Source: Lachnospiraceae bacterium (GTDB lineage: Bacteria; Bacillota; Clostridia; Lachnospirales; Lachnospiraceae). From it: a stretch of 36,004 bases of DNA. The notes under the pieces were generated by a model, which was not told the DNA's origin, ran no database searches, and saw only the letters and a program-made list of their open reading frames with translations. Positions 16,714 through 24,860 of this stretch are shown here, one piece after another; position 1 is the first letter of the stretch, and the number at the start of each line of letters is the position of its first letter. Location: contig SFGF01000035.1 in assembly GCA_004556655.1 (NCBI GenBank), positions 1-36,004 of the forward strand, in the 5' to 3' direction. The position numbers and the translations under genes are program-made.

Positions 16714-16782
16714 AGACGGTCGGCCTGCTTCAGATCTGATTCCCCTGTGGTACTCCACACTTAACCCGTCAGTACTCAGATC
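16710..16782 (-). ncRNA. ZTP (pfl) riboswitch aptamer
   Basis: Read on the minus strand, the RNA begins GAUCUGAGUACUGACGG and ends CCGUCUGGGC. P1 is GAUCUGA pairing with UCAGAUC. P2 is UGUGG / CCACA followed by GGGGAA, matching the ACCACCGGGGAG core of the family. GACGG near the 5' side can pair with CCGUC at the 3' end, as in the family pseudoknot CUGGCG / CGCCUGGGC, and the change of both sides preserves pairing. A terminator overlaps the final GGGC. Known ZTP riboswitches bind ZMP/ZTP when 10-formyl-THF is short and switch genes on. Identification is by eye, not by covariance model. Confidence 0.75.
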
Positions 16783-16800
16783 CTCTTAAATTATAGTTAT

Positions 16801-16829
16801 AAATTACCATGATTTCCCGTTTTTGTCAA
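16801..16829 (-). promoter_or_regulatory. Promoter of the riboswitch-FNT transcript
   Basis: TTGACA (16824-16829) with TAATTT (16801-16806) 17 bases downstream on the minus strand. Transcription would start about 10 bases before the aptamer, as expected. Confidence 0.5.
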
Positions 16830-16858
16830 TTCATAATCAGAGAATTTCACCAAAAAAT

Positions 16859-17419
16859 TTATACCATTCGCATAATTGCAGACAATCTTTTACTGAGTAC
16901 CAACGCCAGTACAATTTTAATCAGATCCGGAATAATAAATGGAATCACACACCATCCAAGTACAGTGGCAAGACCAACTGCTCCGCTGCTTTGCGCATAT
17001 ACGATCATAAACCATACCGTGCCAATTGCATAACATACGATCAGTCCTACTACCATCTGAATAGCCAGTGCCCACGTTTTTCTTCCCATAAATTTCTCCA
17101 TCCCCCACATTACCAGGGCAGATGCCAGAAATCCTACGATATACCCTCCTGTGTTACCAAAAAGAATACCGATACCCGCACTGAAGCCAGCAAACACCGG
17201 AACTCCTACCGCACCCAGCAATATGTACACAAGTACGGCAAGAGAACCTTTTTTACCTTCGAGAACTCCTACCGTAAGAAAAATCGCAAACGTCTGCAAA
17301 GTGAACGGGACAGTAGCCGGGATCGAGATCCAAGAACAGATTGCGATTATAACGGCAAACACCGCGATACACACCATATCATAAGTTTTACTTCTATTTG
17401 TTGTAGCTGTTGTTGACAT
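16859..17419 (-). CDS. bioY: BioY biotin transporter S component
   Basis: 186 residues, six predicted membrane helices. The family pattern TVPFTLQTFAIFLTVGVLEGKKG and the GGYIVGF segment identify the biotin-specific S component of ECF transporters. It needs the EcfAA'T energising module, not present here, or works alone at low affinity. GGAGGTG precedes the ATG. A BirA-like operator overlaps its -35 box. The imported biotin would serve the biotin carrier protein encoded at 23687-24055. Confidence 0.9.
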   Translation of the reverse strand: MSTTATTNRSKTYDMVCIAVFAVIIAICSWISIPATVPFTLQTFAIFLTVGVLEGKKGSLAVLVYILLGAVGVPVFAGFSAGIGILFGNTGGYIVGFLASALVMWGMEKFMGRKTWALAIQMVVGLIVCYAIGTVWFMIVYAQSSGAVGLATVLGWCVIPFIIPDLIKIVLALVLSKRLSAIMRMV

Positions 17420-17452
17420 TCTTTTTCACCTCCGCATTTTATAACAAAGATA

Positions 17453-17496
17453 CCACAAGAATATTTAAATGTCAACTCATTATTGTTGTTGGTTAA
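17453..17496 (-). promoter_or_regulatory. bioY promoter with BirA-like operator
   Basis: On the minus strand TTAACC (17491-17496) and GTTGAC (17471-17476) are separated by 14 bases, the half-site spacing of Firmicutes BirA operators. TTGACA (17470-17475) is the -35 box and TATCTT follows after 17 bases, so biotinyl-AMP-bound BirA would cover the promoter. The right half-site is imperfect, so confidence is moderate. Confidence 0.55.
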
Positions 17497-17595
17497 CTAT
17501 CCTCTCATCGATTTTATATCATTCACACTAGTCGCTGTGATAACAACCTGTTACAATAAAAGAACAATATTTTCACAGAAAGGATTTTCTATATT

Positions 17596-18108
17596 ATGAA
17601 TTTTAATTTTCGTTTGGCTGATGATAATGATCTTTCAGATATTATGAAACTTATGAATCAGACACGAGACACGATTTGTCCCAAAGAATGGTTCGTAGAA
17701 GATACGGAAGATTCCGTTCGGCATATTTTAGCCGGAAATGGTTTTATCATACTTGCCATGCCGCAGCATTCTGAAGAAATGGCTGGATTTTTTATTATAA
17801 AATTTCCCGGACTTTCCGAAGAAAATCTGGGAAACTGGATTGATTTTTCAGATGATAAACTTCTTTTATCCGCCCATATGGAATCCACAGCAGTCTATCC
17901 GGCTTTTCGAGGTTATCATCTGCAGGCACAGATGGCAGCAGAAGCCGAAAAGCTTTTGCTCAAAATGCCTTATCGCTATCTTTTTGCCACGGTTCATCCT
18001 GACAACCATTACAGTATGAATAACATGCTAAGCCGTGATTATCAAGTTATAAAAAAAGCCAAAATGTATGGTGGGCTGGATCGTGCTATTCTTTTGAAAA
18101 AAATATAA
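17596..18108 (+). CDS. GNAT-family N-acetyltransferase
   Basis: 170 residues. The central acetyl-CoA segment AVYPAFRGYHLQ has the R-x-x-G-type loop of motif A, followed by a helix and the FATVHPDN strand typical of the GNAT fold. The substrate is unknown; small-molecule or protein amines are possible. AAAGGA lies at good distance before the ATG. It stands alone on the plus strand, divergent from bioY and convergent with the glycosidase gene, with a bidirectional terminator directly after it. Confidence 0.8.
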   Translation: MNFNFRLADDNDLSDIMKLMNQTRDTICPKEWFVEDTEDSVRHILAGNGFIILAMPQHSEEMAGFFIIKFPGLSEENLGNWIDFSDDKLLLSAHMESTAVYPAFRGYHLQAQMAAEAEKLLLKMPYRYLFATVHPDNHYSMNNMLSRDYQVIKKAKMYGGLDRAILLKKI

Positions 18109-18138
18109 AAGGGGAAGATTTTATTCGCTTCCCCTTTT
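18107..18138. terminator. Bidirectional terminator between acetyltransferase and GH2 gene
   Basis: Perfect 11-base stem AAAAGGGGAAG / CTTCCCCTTTT with a 10-base loop. T residues at both ends serve the plus-strand acetyltransferase and the minus-strand GH2 gene. It overlaps the last bases of the acetyltransferase stop region. Confidence 0.85.
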
Positions 18139-18149
18139 ATTCACATTTG

Positions 18150-20417
18150 TTATTTTGAAATCTTAATCAATTTGGCATTTATACTTTCCAGGAATCCTTC
18201 CGGAGCCATAGATCCTGCCATCTGCATCATAACTTCCGGTGTCATACCTTTCAGCATATCCCACATTCCTTCACCAGGAACAAGCTTCATATTCATGACG
18301 ATCATGATTGCATCAGCAATCACGCTGATTGCTTCCGGAGATTTTGCGATTTCTTCCATAGTATCTTTTACACTGTATTTTCCTTCCGGGAATTCCATCG
18401 GAGCCTTCAGATCCAGATCACCTGCCAGCTGGAACCAGTTTGCCACACCCTCTGCTCTTGCATTTACTTCCGGCAGTACATAGATGGAAGGTTCTTTTTC
18501 CACTTTTTCAATTGTCATGGAATCTTTCAGATCACCTGCTGCTGCGATAACGGTATTGAATCCCTCTTCGAGAGCAAGACAAAATACAAATACTTTATCT
18601 GCAGATTTTTCTTCCACCAACTTGCCATTCAGATACAGTGCAACTGTCGGTTGATTGGAATATACACGGATTTCTGTTGTTTCACCGGCACGCTGTGCAT
18701 AGCGTTTTCCGCACAGATGAATCATCGGCTTCTTGCTCCAATAAGCCTGATATACAAAGTAACTGTCTTTCTTCGTCTTGCGGTCCATCGTCATCAGACC
18801 TTTATTGTTACGACCTGCTACACCACCTTCATCTCGAGCTGCGCAGCCAAAGTCGAACATATTCCATACATGGCTGGACCAGAGCCATGGACGCTCATCC
18901 AGGACCTTCGCCATATGTTCATGATACAAGGCCTGATATTCTTCGCTGTAATCTTTGCAAGCAGGATTCGGGCCATGATAAGTAATGATTCCTTCACATC
19001 CATATTCAGATACACCAACACAAATATCCGGATGCACTTTATGGAAATTGTCAAACCATGGACCATTATCTTCCATTTTTCCGCCATACCATCCAAAATA
19101 ATGATTATAGCTTTCTATATCGGTAATACCATGCATCGGGCTTTCCACCGGTGTCATAGAAACGTGTGCGATGGTGGTCAGTCTGGTCGGATCCAGTTCT
19201 TTACACAAAGCATTCAATTCTACATGATTTTCAACCAATTTCTCAGAAATACCACCGATTAGAATTTCATTTGATACTCCCCAGAAGAAAATGGACGGAT
19301 GATTATAATTCTGAATAATCAGCTCTTTCATCTGGCTGATACAGTTCTCATGAGCAGCAGGATCCTGATTCATAACACTGATAAATGGAATTTCAGCCCA
19401 GACAGCAAATCCCATTTCATCACAGGCATCATAGAAATCCTGAGAATGCTGATAATGAGCAAGACGGATCGTATTGGCTCCCAGCTCTTTGATCAGTGCT
19501 GCATCTTCATAGTGTTCTTCTCTTGTAAGTGCGTTTCCTTTATAAAGGCGGTCCTGATGACGGCTCACGCCACGAAGAGGAGTCTCTACCCCATTGATGA
19601 TAAAACCTTTTTTCGGATCACATGAGAAGTCTCTCACACCAACGCGTGCACTAACTTCATCATATGCTTCGTTACGGCGCTGCAGCGTAGCTGTTACTGT
19701 ATATAAATAAGGATTGTCCATATCCCATCTGGTAACATCCGGAACATATACTGTCACTTTCGTATTGTCTGCCGGACGGGTTGCAGCAGCTACTTCTTTT
19801 CCTTCCGCATCTTTAATAGAATACAGCACAGTAAAGTTTTCATCCGGATTTTTCACCCATGATACCAGCTCGAAAGATGCGCCACCGCACTCGCATGGCT
19901 TTGGAGTCACCTGAAGTCCCGGTCCTCCATAGTATTCAAGGTCAAAATGCGTATTCGGAACGCTGATCAGATTTACACCACGATATAATCCACCATAGAA
20001 AGTAAAGTCAGCAGACTGCGGATAAACGTTGCTTTTGTTTTCATTGCTGCATGCAACAACCAGAAGATTTTCTTCTCCTTCTTCATTGCAAAGCTCAGTA
20101 ATATCTGCACGGAAAGTAGAGTATCCGCCTTCATGATAAATCGCTTGGCTGCCATTCACATAAACCATCGCCTGCTGGCCCGCTGCAAGAATCTCAACAA
20201 ACACTCTTCCACCTTCCAATGGCTGCTTCGGTGTTGTAAATGATTTTGCATACCAGTAACATCCACGGTCATATCCGCCATTTCCGTCATGACCATCGAT
20301 CGCATTCCATGTGTGCGGAAGATTGATCTTTGACCAATTCTCCGGCAACACTGCCGGAAGACCTGCATTCTCCTGAATAAACCGCCAATCCTGATTCAAA
20401 TTAATTACATTCCTCAT
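18150..20417 (-). CDS. GH2 family glycoside hydrolase (beta-galactosidase type)
   Basis: 755 residues. The GH2 order is clear: N-terminal sugar-binding domain, Ig-like domain (about 175-265), then a TIM barrel with acid/base E384 (WGVSNEI) and nucleophile E471 (VSEYGCEG). The RGVSRHQDR box and TIRLAHYQHS are typical of beta-galactosidases, though beta-glucuronidase or related specificity cannot be excluded. There is no signal peptide, so it acts on imported sugars. After a short Ig-like region, residues about 675-755 form an additional helical, methionine-rich tail (11 Met) that is not part of the GH2 core; similar tails occur on Lachnospiraceae sugar hydrolases. GGAGGAAC precedes the ATG. 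Confidence 0.88.
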   Translation of the reverse strand: MRNVINLNQDWRFIQENAGLPAVLPENWSKINLPHTWNAIDGHDGNGGYDRGCYWYAKSFTTPKQPLEGGRVFVEILAAGQQAMVYVNGSQAIYHEGGYSTFRADITELCNEEGEENLLVVACSNENKSNVYPQSADFTFYGGLYRGVNLISVPNTHFDLEYYGGPGLQVTPKPCECGGASFELVSWVKNPDENFTVLYSIKDAEGKEVAAATRPADNTKVTVYVPDVTRWDMDNPYLYTVTATLQRRNEAYDEVSARVGVRDFSCDPKKGFIINGVETPLRGVSRHQDRLYKGNALTREEHYEDAALIKELGANTIRLAHYQHSQDFYDACDEMGFAVWAEIPFISVMNQDPAAHENCISQMKELIIQNYNHPSIFFWGVSNEILIGGISEKLVENHVELNALCKELDPTRLTTIAHVSMTPVESPMHGITDIESYNHYFGWYGGKMEDNGPWFDNFHKVHPDICVGVSEYGCEGIITYHGPNPACKDYSEEYQALYHEHMAKVLDERPWLWSSHVWNMFDFGCAARDEGGVAGRNNKGLMTMDRKTKKDSYFVYQAYWSKKPMIHLCGKRYAQRAGETTEIRVYSNQPTVALYLNGKLVEEKSADKVFVFCLALEEGFNTVIAAAGDLKDSMTIEKVEKEPSIYVLPEVNARAEGVANWFQLAGDLDLKAPMEFPEGKYSVKDTMEEIAKSPEAISVIADAIMIVMNMKLVPGEGMWDMLKGMTPEVMMQMAGSMAPEGFLESINAKLIKISK

Positions 20418-20444
20418 TGTGTTCCTCCTATTCTCCTTATATGA

Positions 20445-20464
20445 AAACCAATTTCTTATGGTTT
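20445..20464. repeat. Inverted repeat upstream of the GH2 gene
   Basis: AAACCA and TGGTTT are separated by 8 bases, about 30 bases before the GH2 start. The position fits an operator for a sugar-responsive regulator, but arms of six bases in AT-rich DNA can arise by chance. Confidence 0.3.
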
Positions 20465-20571
20465 AATTTTAAATTATTAATATAATCTTTTGTAGAGATG
20501 ATTTTTAGCATTTATGGTACAATTTTTAGGAAATTCCATAGAAAAGTCCTCTTTTGCTTCTCATTCCGGTA

Positions 20572-20600
20572 TTGTGTTCTTACATAAAACACTTTATAAT
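20572..20600 (+). promoter_or_regulatory. Promoter of the hicB-like gene
   Basis: TTGTGT (20572-20577), 17-base spacer, perfect TATAAT (20595-20600), 55 bases before the start codon. Confidence 0.6.
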
Positions 20601-20654
20601 AATATCCGGACAGAAAATTTTCTATCCGAAATCAATATAAGGAGATTTTATATT

Positions 20655-20930
20655 ATGAAATTTATATATCCTGCAGTCTTCCATAAAACTGAAAACGGAT
20701 CTTTTAAAGGGTATTTTCCCGACCTCGAATGCTGTTATGGTGAAGGTGATACCCTGGATGAAGCGATTGAAAAGGCAAATGAAGCGGCATATGACTGGAT
20801 CTCACTGGAACTTTCGGAAGAAGGACAGCTTCCTTCTATATCAGATCCTGCAGACCTGGAGCTGAACGAAGGAGATATCGTAAGAAATATATCCGTCAAT
20901 ATTCGATTTACAGACGGCTGGGATGAGTAG
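20655..20930 (+). CDS. Orphan HicB-family antitoxin-like protein
   Basis: 91 residues with the partial RNase H-like HicB fold: MKFIYPAVFHK, then GYFPDLECCYGEGDTLDEAIEKA and a helix with EAAYDWI. HicB proteins neutralise HicA, a small mRNA interferase. No HicA-size gene flanks it, and the C-terminal DNA-binding domain of many HicB proteins is absent. The open frame extends up to 20514, but AAGGAG precedes the ATG at 20655 and the promoter lies inside the longer frame, so 20655 is right. Possible roles are an anti-toxin acting on a distant HicA or a domesticated leftover. Confidence 0.8.
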   Translation: MKFIYPAVFHKTENGSFKGYFPDLECCYGEGDTLDEAIEKANEAAYDWISLELSEEGQLPSISDPADLELNEGDIVRNISVNIRFTDGWDE

Positions 20931-20948
20931 TACATGATATTATGATAT

Positions 20949-21015
20949 AAAAAAGCTCCCTTTCAGATATACAGTTTTTATTATTAACTGTCTACCTAAA
21001 AGGGCGCTTTTTATT
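20949..21015. terminator. Bidirectional terminator between hicB-like and oadA genes
   Basis: Outer stem AAAAAGCTCCCTTT / AAAAGGGCGCTTTTT with one mismatch, plus an inner stem ACAGTT / AACTGT. T-runs at both ends serve both convergent genes. Confidence 0.8.
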
Positions 21016-21043
21016 TTGCAACAACCTCTCAAATTTTTGTTAA

Positions 21044-22456
21044 TTATACCGGATATGCTCCGTTTTCTTTGTCAGCTACAGTAGGATCCACTTTGGTCTT
21101 CTGCGCTTCACGATATTTAAAGAAATCAGTAGCAACCTGTGGGAACAGTGCGTAAGTAAGAACATCCTCATCCTGCTCGGACCACTGTGCCATTTCACTT
21201 CTCAAAGTATCCAATTCGTTCGGAATCAGATCCGCCGGACGACAGGTGATAGGTTCTTTGTCTCCGATACATTTCTTCTGTACTTCCGGATCAAACGGTT
21301 TTACTGTAGCACCATACTCACCGGACAGAATCGCTTTGGTCTCTTTTGTAACCATTTTATATCTTTCGCCCATCAGTACGTTAAATACTGCCTGTGTACC
21401 TACGATCTGGGAAGACGGTGTAACTAGAGGCGGCTCACCAAGATCTTTTCTTACACGCGGTACTTCTTCCAGTACATCATAATATTTATCTTCTGCATGC
21501 TGTTCTTTCAACTGAGAAGTCAGGTTGGAGAGCATACCGCCCGGTACCTGATACAGAAGAGTTTTAATATTTACACCCATATTCTTCGGATTCAACAGAC
21601 CGCTGTCAAGAGCCTCGTCACGGATCGGACGGAAGTAATCAGCAATCTCTGCCAGTAGGTTCTGGTCAAATCCCGTATCGTATGGTGTACCCTTGAAGGT
21701 CTCAACCATAACCTCTGTTGCAGGCTGAGAAGTACCCAGAGCAAATGGTGACATAGCTGTATCGATTACATCAACGCCAGCTTCTACAGCTTTCAGATAT
21801 GTCATAGAAGCCACACCGGAAGTATAATGTGTATGAAGCTGAATCGGAATATTAACAGTTTCTTTCAGAGCTTTTACAAGTTCTGTTGCTTTATATGGAA
21901 GCAGCAGACCAGCCATATCTTTGATACAAATAGAATCTGCACCCATCTCCTCAATCTGTTTTGCGATACTGGTCCAGTATTCCAGAGTATAAGCATCACC
22001 TAAAGTATAAGACAGAGCAACTTGTGCATGTCCTTTTTCTTTGTTTGCTGCTTTAACTGCTGTCTGCAGGTTTCTCATATCATTCAGACAGTCAAAGATA
22101 CGAATAATGTCGATACCATTTGCGATAGACTTCTGTACAAAATATTCTACCACATCATCTGCATACGGACGATATCCCAGAATATTCTGTCCACGGAACA
22201 GCATCTGCAGTTTCGTATTTTTAAATCCATCACGGAATTTGCGAAGTCTCTCCCATGGATCTTCTTTCAGGAAACGAAGAGAAGCATCAAAGGTAGCTCC
22301 ACCCCAGCACTCTACGGAATGATATCCAACTTTATCCATTTTTTCTACGATCGGCAGCATCTGCTCTGTTGTCATTCTTGTGGCAATCAGAGACTGATGC
22401 GCATCACGCAGAATTGTTTCAGTAATTTTAATTGGTTTTTTAGCAATTTCTGACAT
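21044..22456 (-). CDS. oadA: Oxaloacetate decarboxylase alpha / pyruvate carboxyltransferase subunit
   Basis: 470 residues. The carboxyltransferase barrel shows the metal site D18/H20 (RDAHQS) and H208/H210 (HTHYTSG), and the reactive lysine K179 (CIKDMAG). It moves the carboxyl group between oxaloacetate/pyruvate and biotin. It ends after the PYC/OadA C-terminal region without a biotinyl domain; the carrier is a separate gene two positions upstream. It is the last gene of the decarboxylase operon, 45 bases after gcdB. The direction of the reaction in the cell (decarboxylation or pyruvate carboxylation) cannot be fixed from sequence. Confidence 0.9.
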   Translation of the reverse strand: MSEIAKKPIKITETILRDAHQSLIATRMTTEQMLPIVEKMDKVGYHSVECWGGATFDASLRFLKEDPWERLRKFRDGFKNTKLQMLFRGQNILGYRPYADDVVEYFVQKSIANGIDIIRIFDCLNDMRNLQTAVKAANKEKGHAQVALSYTLGDAYTLEYWTSIAKQIEEMGADSICIKDMAGLLLPYKATELVKALKETVNIPIQLHTHYTSGVASMTYLKAVEAGVDVIDTAMSPFALGTSQPATEVMVETFKGTPYDTGFDQNLLAEIADYFRPIRDEALDSGLLNPKNMGVNIKTLLYQVPGGMLSNLTSQLKEQHAEDKYYDVLEEVPRVRKDLGEPPLVTPSSQIVGTQAVFNVLMGERYKMVTKETKAILSGEYGATVKPFDPEVQKKCIGDKEPITCRPADLIPNELDTLRSEMAQWSEQDEDVLTYALFPQVATDFFKYREAQKTKVDPTVADKENGAYPV

Positions 22457-22500
22457 ATTCTTATTCCTTTCTAATTATTATATAAAGGCTCTCACAATGC

Positions 22501-23655
22501 CTATACTCCAAATACTGCCATGAAAGTACCGGCTGCTACAGCTGTACCGATAACACCTGCCACGTTCGGTCCCATCGCATGCATCAGCAGGAAGTTTGTA
22601 GGATCTGCTTCCGCTCCGACTTTCTGAGATACGCGGGCTGCCATAGGAACGGCTGATACACCTGCCGAACCTATCAGAGGATTAATCTTTCCGCCGGACA
22701 GCTTGCACATTACTTTACCAAACAGGACACCACCTGCGGTACCAACTGCAAACGCTACCAGACCAAGAGCAACGATTTTCAGGGTGTCAACATTCAGGAA
22801 TGCTTCTGCACTTGTGGATGCACCTACAGAAGTACCAAGCAAAATAACTACAATGTACATAAGTGCGTTGGAAGCAGTCTCTGTAAGCTGTTTTACAACT
22901 CCTGACTCTCTGAACAGGTTACCTAACATCAGCATACCAACCAGTGGAGCTGTAGTAGGAAGAATCATACAAACCACGATAGTAATAACGATCGGGAATA
23001 AGATTTTTTCCAGTTTGGAAACAGGACGAAGCTGTTCCATCTTGATTTTTCTTTCTTTTTCTGTAGTAAGAAGTTTCATGATCGGCGGCTGAATGATCGG
23101 AACCAGTGACATATAAGAATAAGCTGCTACCGCAATCGGTCCCATCAGGTTTGTCTGTCCCAGTTTACCTGCAAGGAAAATGGATGTAGGACCATCGGCT
23201 CCACCGATGATGGAGATAGCTGCTGCGGCTTTTCCGTTAAACCCAAGAAGGATCGCCAGGAAATATGCACTGTAGATACCAAGCTGAGCTGCCGCACCCA
23301 GAATAAAACTTTTGGGGTTTGCAATCAGAGGACCAAAATCTGTCATGGCTCCAACGCCCATAAAGATCAAAGACGGAAGAATACTCCACTCATCCAGAAT
23401 AAAGAAATAGTGAAGAAGCCCGCCTGCATGCTCGATACCCATCGCATCTACATAAGGATCAGCCATAATATCCGGATAAATATTAACCAACAGCATACCA
23501 AATGCGATCGGAACCAGAAGCAATGGTTCAAAACCGTGTCTGATTGCCAGATACAGGAAGACCAAAGCAACCACGATCATCACATAGTTGCCCCATTCAA
23601 GGTTCATGAATGCGGTCTGGTCCCATAAGTTTGACAATGTATTCATTATACTCAT
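22501..23655 (-). CDS. Sodium-pumping decarboxylase beta subunit
   Basis: About 384 residues, with nine or more membrane helices. The conserved IGGADGPTSIF loop carries the aspartate that couples carboxybiotin decarboxylation to Na+ export, and the second conserved region GSAGVSAVPMAARVSQK is present. Homologues are OadB, GcdB and MmdB, which are interchangeable in type. The frame is open to 23679, but GGGAGG lies 7 bases before the ATG at 23655. It sits between the biotin carrier and oadA. Confidence 0.92.
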   Translation of the reverse strand: MSIMNTLSNLWDQTAFMNLEWGNYVMIVVALVFLYLAIRHGFEPLLLVPIAFGMLLVNIYPDIMADPYVDAMGIEHAGGLLHYFFILDEWSILPSLIFMGVGAMTDFGPLIANPKSFILGAAAQLGIYSAYFLAILLGFNGKAAAAISIIGGADGPTSIFLAGKLGQTNLMGPIAVAAYSYMSLVPIIQPPIMKLLTTEKERKIKMEQLRPVSKLEKILFPIVITIVVCMILPTTAPLVGMLMLGNLFRESGVVKQLTETASNALMYIVVILLGTSVGASTSAEAFLNVDTLKIVALGLVAFAVGTAGGVLFGKVMCKLSGGKINPLIGSAGVSAVPMAARVSQKVGAEADPTNFLLMHAMGPNVAGVIGTAVAAGTFMAVFGV

Positions 23656-23686
23656 GCTATTACCTCCCGTTGTTAGCAAGTTCTGT

Positions 23687-24055
23687 TTAGTTCAGAGAAG
23701 CTAAAGAATCACCGGACTCTACTGCATCACCAACAGACACATCAATGCTTGCAACGGTACCATCCTGAGGAGCTACTACCGGAATTTCCATCTTCATAGC
23801 TTCCAGAATGATGATCGGATCACCGGCTTTTACTGCCTGTCCAACGCTTGCTTCTACTTTAAATACTTTACCAGGTACGGAAGCAGTTACTGCTACTGCG
23901 CCGGCTGCTGCAGGTGCTGCTGCCTTTGGAGCCGGAGCTGCAGGTGCTGCTTTCGGAGCTGCAGCTGGTGCTGCTGCAGGTGCGCCGCTTGTCTGTCCTT
24001 CTTCAACAGTTACATTGTATACATTGCCATTTACAGTAATTGTATAAGTTTTCAT
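23687..24055 (-). CDS. Biotin carrier protein of the sodium-pump decarboxylase
   Basis: 122 residues: an N-terminal strand pair, an Ala/Pro-rich flexible linker at about 24-52, and a C-terminal biotinyl domain with EAMKMEI, where K88 is the biotin attachment site. It carries CO2 from the carboxyltransferase to the membrane beta subunit. With two carboxyltransferases in the operon it is probably shared. AAGGAGGAA precedes the ATG. The linker is very rich in Ala-encoding GCT/GCA codons, so the DNA is repetitive here. Confidence 0.93.
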   Translation of the reverse strand: MKTYTITVNGNVYNVTVEEGQTSGAPAAAPAAAPKAAPAAPAPKAAAPAAAGAVAVTASVPGKVFKVEASVGQAVKAGDPIIILEAMKMEIPVVAPQDGTVASIDVSVGDAVESGDSLASLN

Positions 24056-24074
24056 GTGATATTCCTCCTTGAAC

Positions 24075-24848
24075 TCAGGCTCTCTGCCATTTACTTCTGT
24101 TTACTTTTTTGATAGAACGTACCACAAAGCTGTCTGTGGATGTATTCTCAGATGCAGCGATTGCTGCGGATATTACTGCTACCAGCTCAAGATCATCAAC
24201 CAGATTCTCTTCTGCTGCAGGTACTGCTTTCACCGGTGCCGGTGCTGCTTTTGCCGGCTGCTGTACCGGTTTTTCATCTTTCTTTGTTCCGATCCGGTTC
24301 ACATATTTGAACAGAGAAATAACAAAAATCAGAAAAATAAGTACAACGAATACGGTACCTACACCCATCACTGTGTTGATACCAGCACCTTTCATGTTTC
24401 CGGCAAATGTTTCCGTCTCCGTAATTGTCATATAAGCCGGTACCATCTGGTCATAATCTTTGTTGTAGTTAAATACAACAGCAATATCACCGGTATTTTT
24501 TTCAAAAGTTGCAGGGATTGTTACAGTAACCTGGTCTTCTTCACGGTCGATGTCGGCTTCCGCTTCATCCATCCCCTGATAAGCACCCAGAATATCTGTC
24601 TGTTCATCCCATTCAATAACTGCCAGTCTGGTGAAATCATCTCTGTTTTCTTTATAAGCCTCAAGCGTTGCATCATCAAAGCTTGCAAGAGACAGCACTG
24701 CGCTTTGAGAAACTGCAATACAATTATCAGCCATCTCATCGGTAATTGTCTGGAAAGTTTCTTCCTCCTCTTTACCGCACGCAGTGAACGCAAAGGCACA
24801 GATAATAACCATCATCAGACTTGCGATTTTTTTCCATGTCTGCTTCAT
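24075..24848 (-). CDS. OadG-type gamma subunit fused to a lipoprotein domain
   Basis: 257 residues. A signal peptide ends in the lipobox FTAC (C24). Residues about 30-150 form an extracytoplasmic domain of unknown type. A membrane helix at about 159-183 with NTVMGVGTVFVVLIFLIF matches OadG gamma subunits, followed by a Pro/Ala-rich cytoplasmic stretch and a C-terminal amphipathic piece ending VNRSKW, also seen in gamma subunits. Plain OadG is about 80 residues, so the lipoprotein part is an addition. In OadG the helix anchors the alpha and beta subunits. The added domain may scaffold the pump or sense something outside the cell; this is inference. Confidence 0.8.
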   Translation of the reverse strand: MKQTWKKIASLMMVIICAFAFTACGKEEEETFQTITDEMADNCIAVSQSAVLSLASFDDATLEAYKENRDDFTRLAVIEWDEQTDILGAYQGMDEAEADIDREEDQVTVTIPATFEKNTGDIAVVFNYNKDYDQMVPAYMTITETETFAGNMKGAGINTVMGVGTVFVVLIFLIFVISLFKYVNRIGTKKDEKPVQQPAKAAPAPVKAVPAAEENLVDDLELVAVISAAIAASENTSTDSFVVRSIKKVNRSKWQRA

Positions 24849-24860
24849 ATGCTCACCTCA

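Noticed and set aside
20514..20654. N-terminal extension of the HicB-like gene
   Set aside because: The TATAAT promoter lies inside it and the ribosome site is directly before 20655.
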